Source: Desulfofustis sp. (GTDB lineage Bacteria > Desulfobacterota > Desulfobulbia > Desulfobulbales > Desulfocapsaceae). From it: a DNA stretch of 6,399 nucleotides. The stretch covers positions 1 through 6,399 of the forward strand of contig JAUVWB010000091.1 of NCBI GenBank assembly GCA_030604345.1, given 5' to 3'. The translations under genes and the position numbers were made by a program. Position 1 is the stretch's first letter. Every line of letters starts with the position of its first letter. This document shows positions 5,593-6,399 of this stretch, piece after piece. The notes under the pieces were generated by a model. The model was not told where the DNA came from. It saw only the letters and a program-made list of their open reading frames with translations, and searched no databases.

Positions 5593-6398
5593 GACGATGA
5601 CTCCTGGACCTCGGGACTGGCTTCTCCCAGCTCAATAACCTCAAGGTAACGGTCGTGACGGGCGGCCAGGGCATGACGCCAGAGGCTGGTATCCTCGGCG
5701 GATGGTCGGTCGAAGCTGCCGTCCTGGCGAAGAAAACCGAGCAGACCGACGATCAGGGCGAGATCCGGGCCGATGGCGGCCCGGATCTCGCCACAGCCAT
5801 GCAGCCAGTCGTTGATCGGCGGTGACCATGCCTCCGTCAACAGCAACAGACCGCCATGCTTCCGGGCGGAGGCTGCCAGGCGCTGGAGCAGTCCGGGGGG
5901 GAACGGTTCGTCGAGGCGGAGCAACTCCCGAGCGGCAACGGAAAATCCGTGCGGGTACAGGAGTCGATTCAGGACGGCCTCCGAACATTCGTTGTTGATA
6001 TCCTCAGGAACCAGGGCCAGGAGCGCCGCCATCGCCAGTGGCGGCTGGTGTGTCGAGCCGGCGAGAGGTTGCACCGGCTCCGGTACGCCTTGCAGGTGAT
6101 CGGCTTGGTCGGATGCACCCGACGTGAGCAGCGGAGTTTGCATGCGGCGCAGCAACCGCATGATATCCGGCCGGCCGCGATGGAAACGGTGCAGGGCACG
6201 ACGCTGCAGCAGGGTGCCGACAAGAAGCAGCAGCAGGCGCAGGATAAGGCCGTAAAAAATCAGGGCGAAGACGAGAAACGGCCACCAGGCAACGAGATTC
6301 TCGGTGGCCAGTTGCTGGATGCCCTCCTTGAGAATGATCCGGCTGCCTTCGATATCGGCGAGGGATGGATGGGCAAGCGAAGCCGGGATGAGCCAGGA
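5589..6398 (-). CDS. DUF2868-family membrane protein (5' end outside window)
   Basis: The frame is open to the right edge and gives the C-terminal 269 residues. The methionine at 6161 is internal, because conserved family sequence continues upstream of it. Visible residues 35-64 form a long membrane segment (WWPFLVFALIFYGLILRLLL), followed by a basic, probably cytoplasmic stretch (QRRALHRFHRGRPDIMRLLRRM, about 65-86). This W-x2-F...YG-L-x2-R-L pattern is typical of DUF2868. The C-terminal soluble part has alternating strands and helices. Examples are AALLALVPEDI, KHGGLLLLTEAWSPPINDWL and ALIVGLLGF; the EAWxPP stretch is another family hallmark. The fold looks like an a/b nucleotide-binding domain, but I see no P-loop in the visible portion. 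The stop overlaps the ATG of the DUF3482 GTPase by four bases, so the two are made from one mRNA and probably act together at the inner membrane. No activity is established. One perfect 15-bp inverted repeat lies inside the gene. Confidence 0.83.
   Translation of the reverse strand, partial: SWLIPASLAHPSLADIEGSRIILKEGIQQLATENLVAWWPFLVFALIFYGLILRLLLLLVGTLLQRRALHRFHRGRPDIMRLLRRMQTPLLTSGASDQADHLQGVPEPVQPLAGSTHQPPLAMAALLALVPEDINNECSEAVLNRLLYPHGFSVAARELLRLDEPFPPGLLQRLAASARKHGGLLLLTEAWSPPINDWLHGCGEIRAAIGPDLALIVGLLGFLRQDGSFDRPSAEDTSLWRHALAARHDRYLEVIELGEASPEVQESSS
5601..5605 (-). promoter_or_regulatory. Shine-Dalgarno of the DUF3482 GTPase gene
   Basis: CTCCT on the + strand reads AGGAG on the - strand, 8 bases upstream of the ATG at 5592. 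It lies inside the last codons of the DUF2868 gene and confirms the start at the ATGA overlap (5589-5592). Confidence 0.8.
5757..5792. repeat. Perfect 15-bp inverted repeat inside the DUF2868 gene
   Basis: GGCGAGATCCGGGCC (5757-5771) and GGCCCGGATCTCGCC (5778-5792) are exact reverse complements around the 6-base loop GATGGC. On the - strand it encodes GEIRAAIGPDLA and does not interrupt the frame. RNA from either strand would form a very stable hairpin. No T-run follows on either side, so it is not a classical terminator. It could modulate ribosome or RNA polymerase progress within the operon, or be a chance product of GC-rich codons. Confidence 0.7.
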
Positions 6399-6399
6399 C

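Noticed and set aside
5589..6161. Treating the methionine at 6161 as the start of the DUF2868 gene
   Set aside because: The frame stays open to the window edge and the upstream codons encode the conserved family membrane segment, so the gene is cut by the window rather than short.

Overview
The window is GC-rich (by eye about 60%) bacterial chromosomal DNA. It is almost fully coding, with five protein genes and three short intergenic gaps of 153, 80 and 150 bases. I see no tRNA, rRNA, insertion sequence, phage gene or CRISPR array. The gene families suggest a Gram-negative bacterium, either a proteobacterium or a Desulfobacterota/Desulfuromonadota-type organism. This placement is an inference from protein style (DUF2868/DUF3482 pair, 'RGYGAFDF' aminotransferase, Uup-type ABC-F protein), not from a marker gene.

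Left part, + strand: the 3' two thirds of a Uup-like ABC-F ATPase (2-1294, 5' end outside the window). After a 153-base gap with a perfect 12-bp inverted repeat comes a complete PLP-dependent class IV aminotransferase (1448-2275). Its arginine pattern resembles non-canonical D-amino-acid transaminases more than BCAT or ADC lyase.

Middle and right part, - strand: an OafA-type membrane O-acyltransferase (2356-4035) converges on the aminotransferase. It carries an unusual extracytoplasmic domain of about 140 residues ahead of the acyltransferase-3 core. Upstream of it on the same strand are two tightly coupled genes: a DUF3482 GTPase (4186-5592), whose ATG overlaps the stop of the preceding gene as ATGA, and the C-terminal 269 residues of a DUF2868 membrane protein (5589-6398, 5' end outside the window).

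The best candidate for a poorly described system is this DUF2868/DUF3482 pair: a membrane protein with a P-loop-like C-terminal region, translationally coupled to a TrmE/Era-type GTPase that ends in a domain with a hydrophobic, glycine-rich hairpin. No function is established to my knowledge. A perfect 15-bp inverted repeat inside the DUF2868 coding sequence is the most striking non-coding signal. The acyltransferase probably has its own weak promoter in the 150-base gap, so it need not belong functionally to the GTPase pair.
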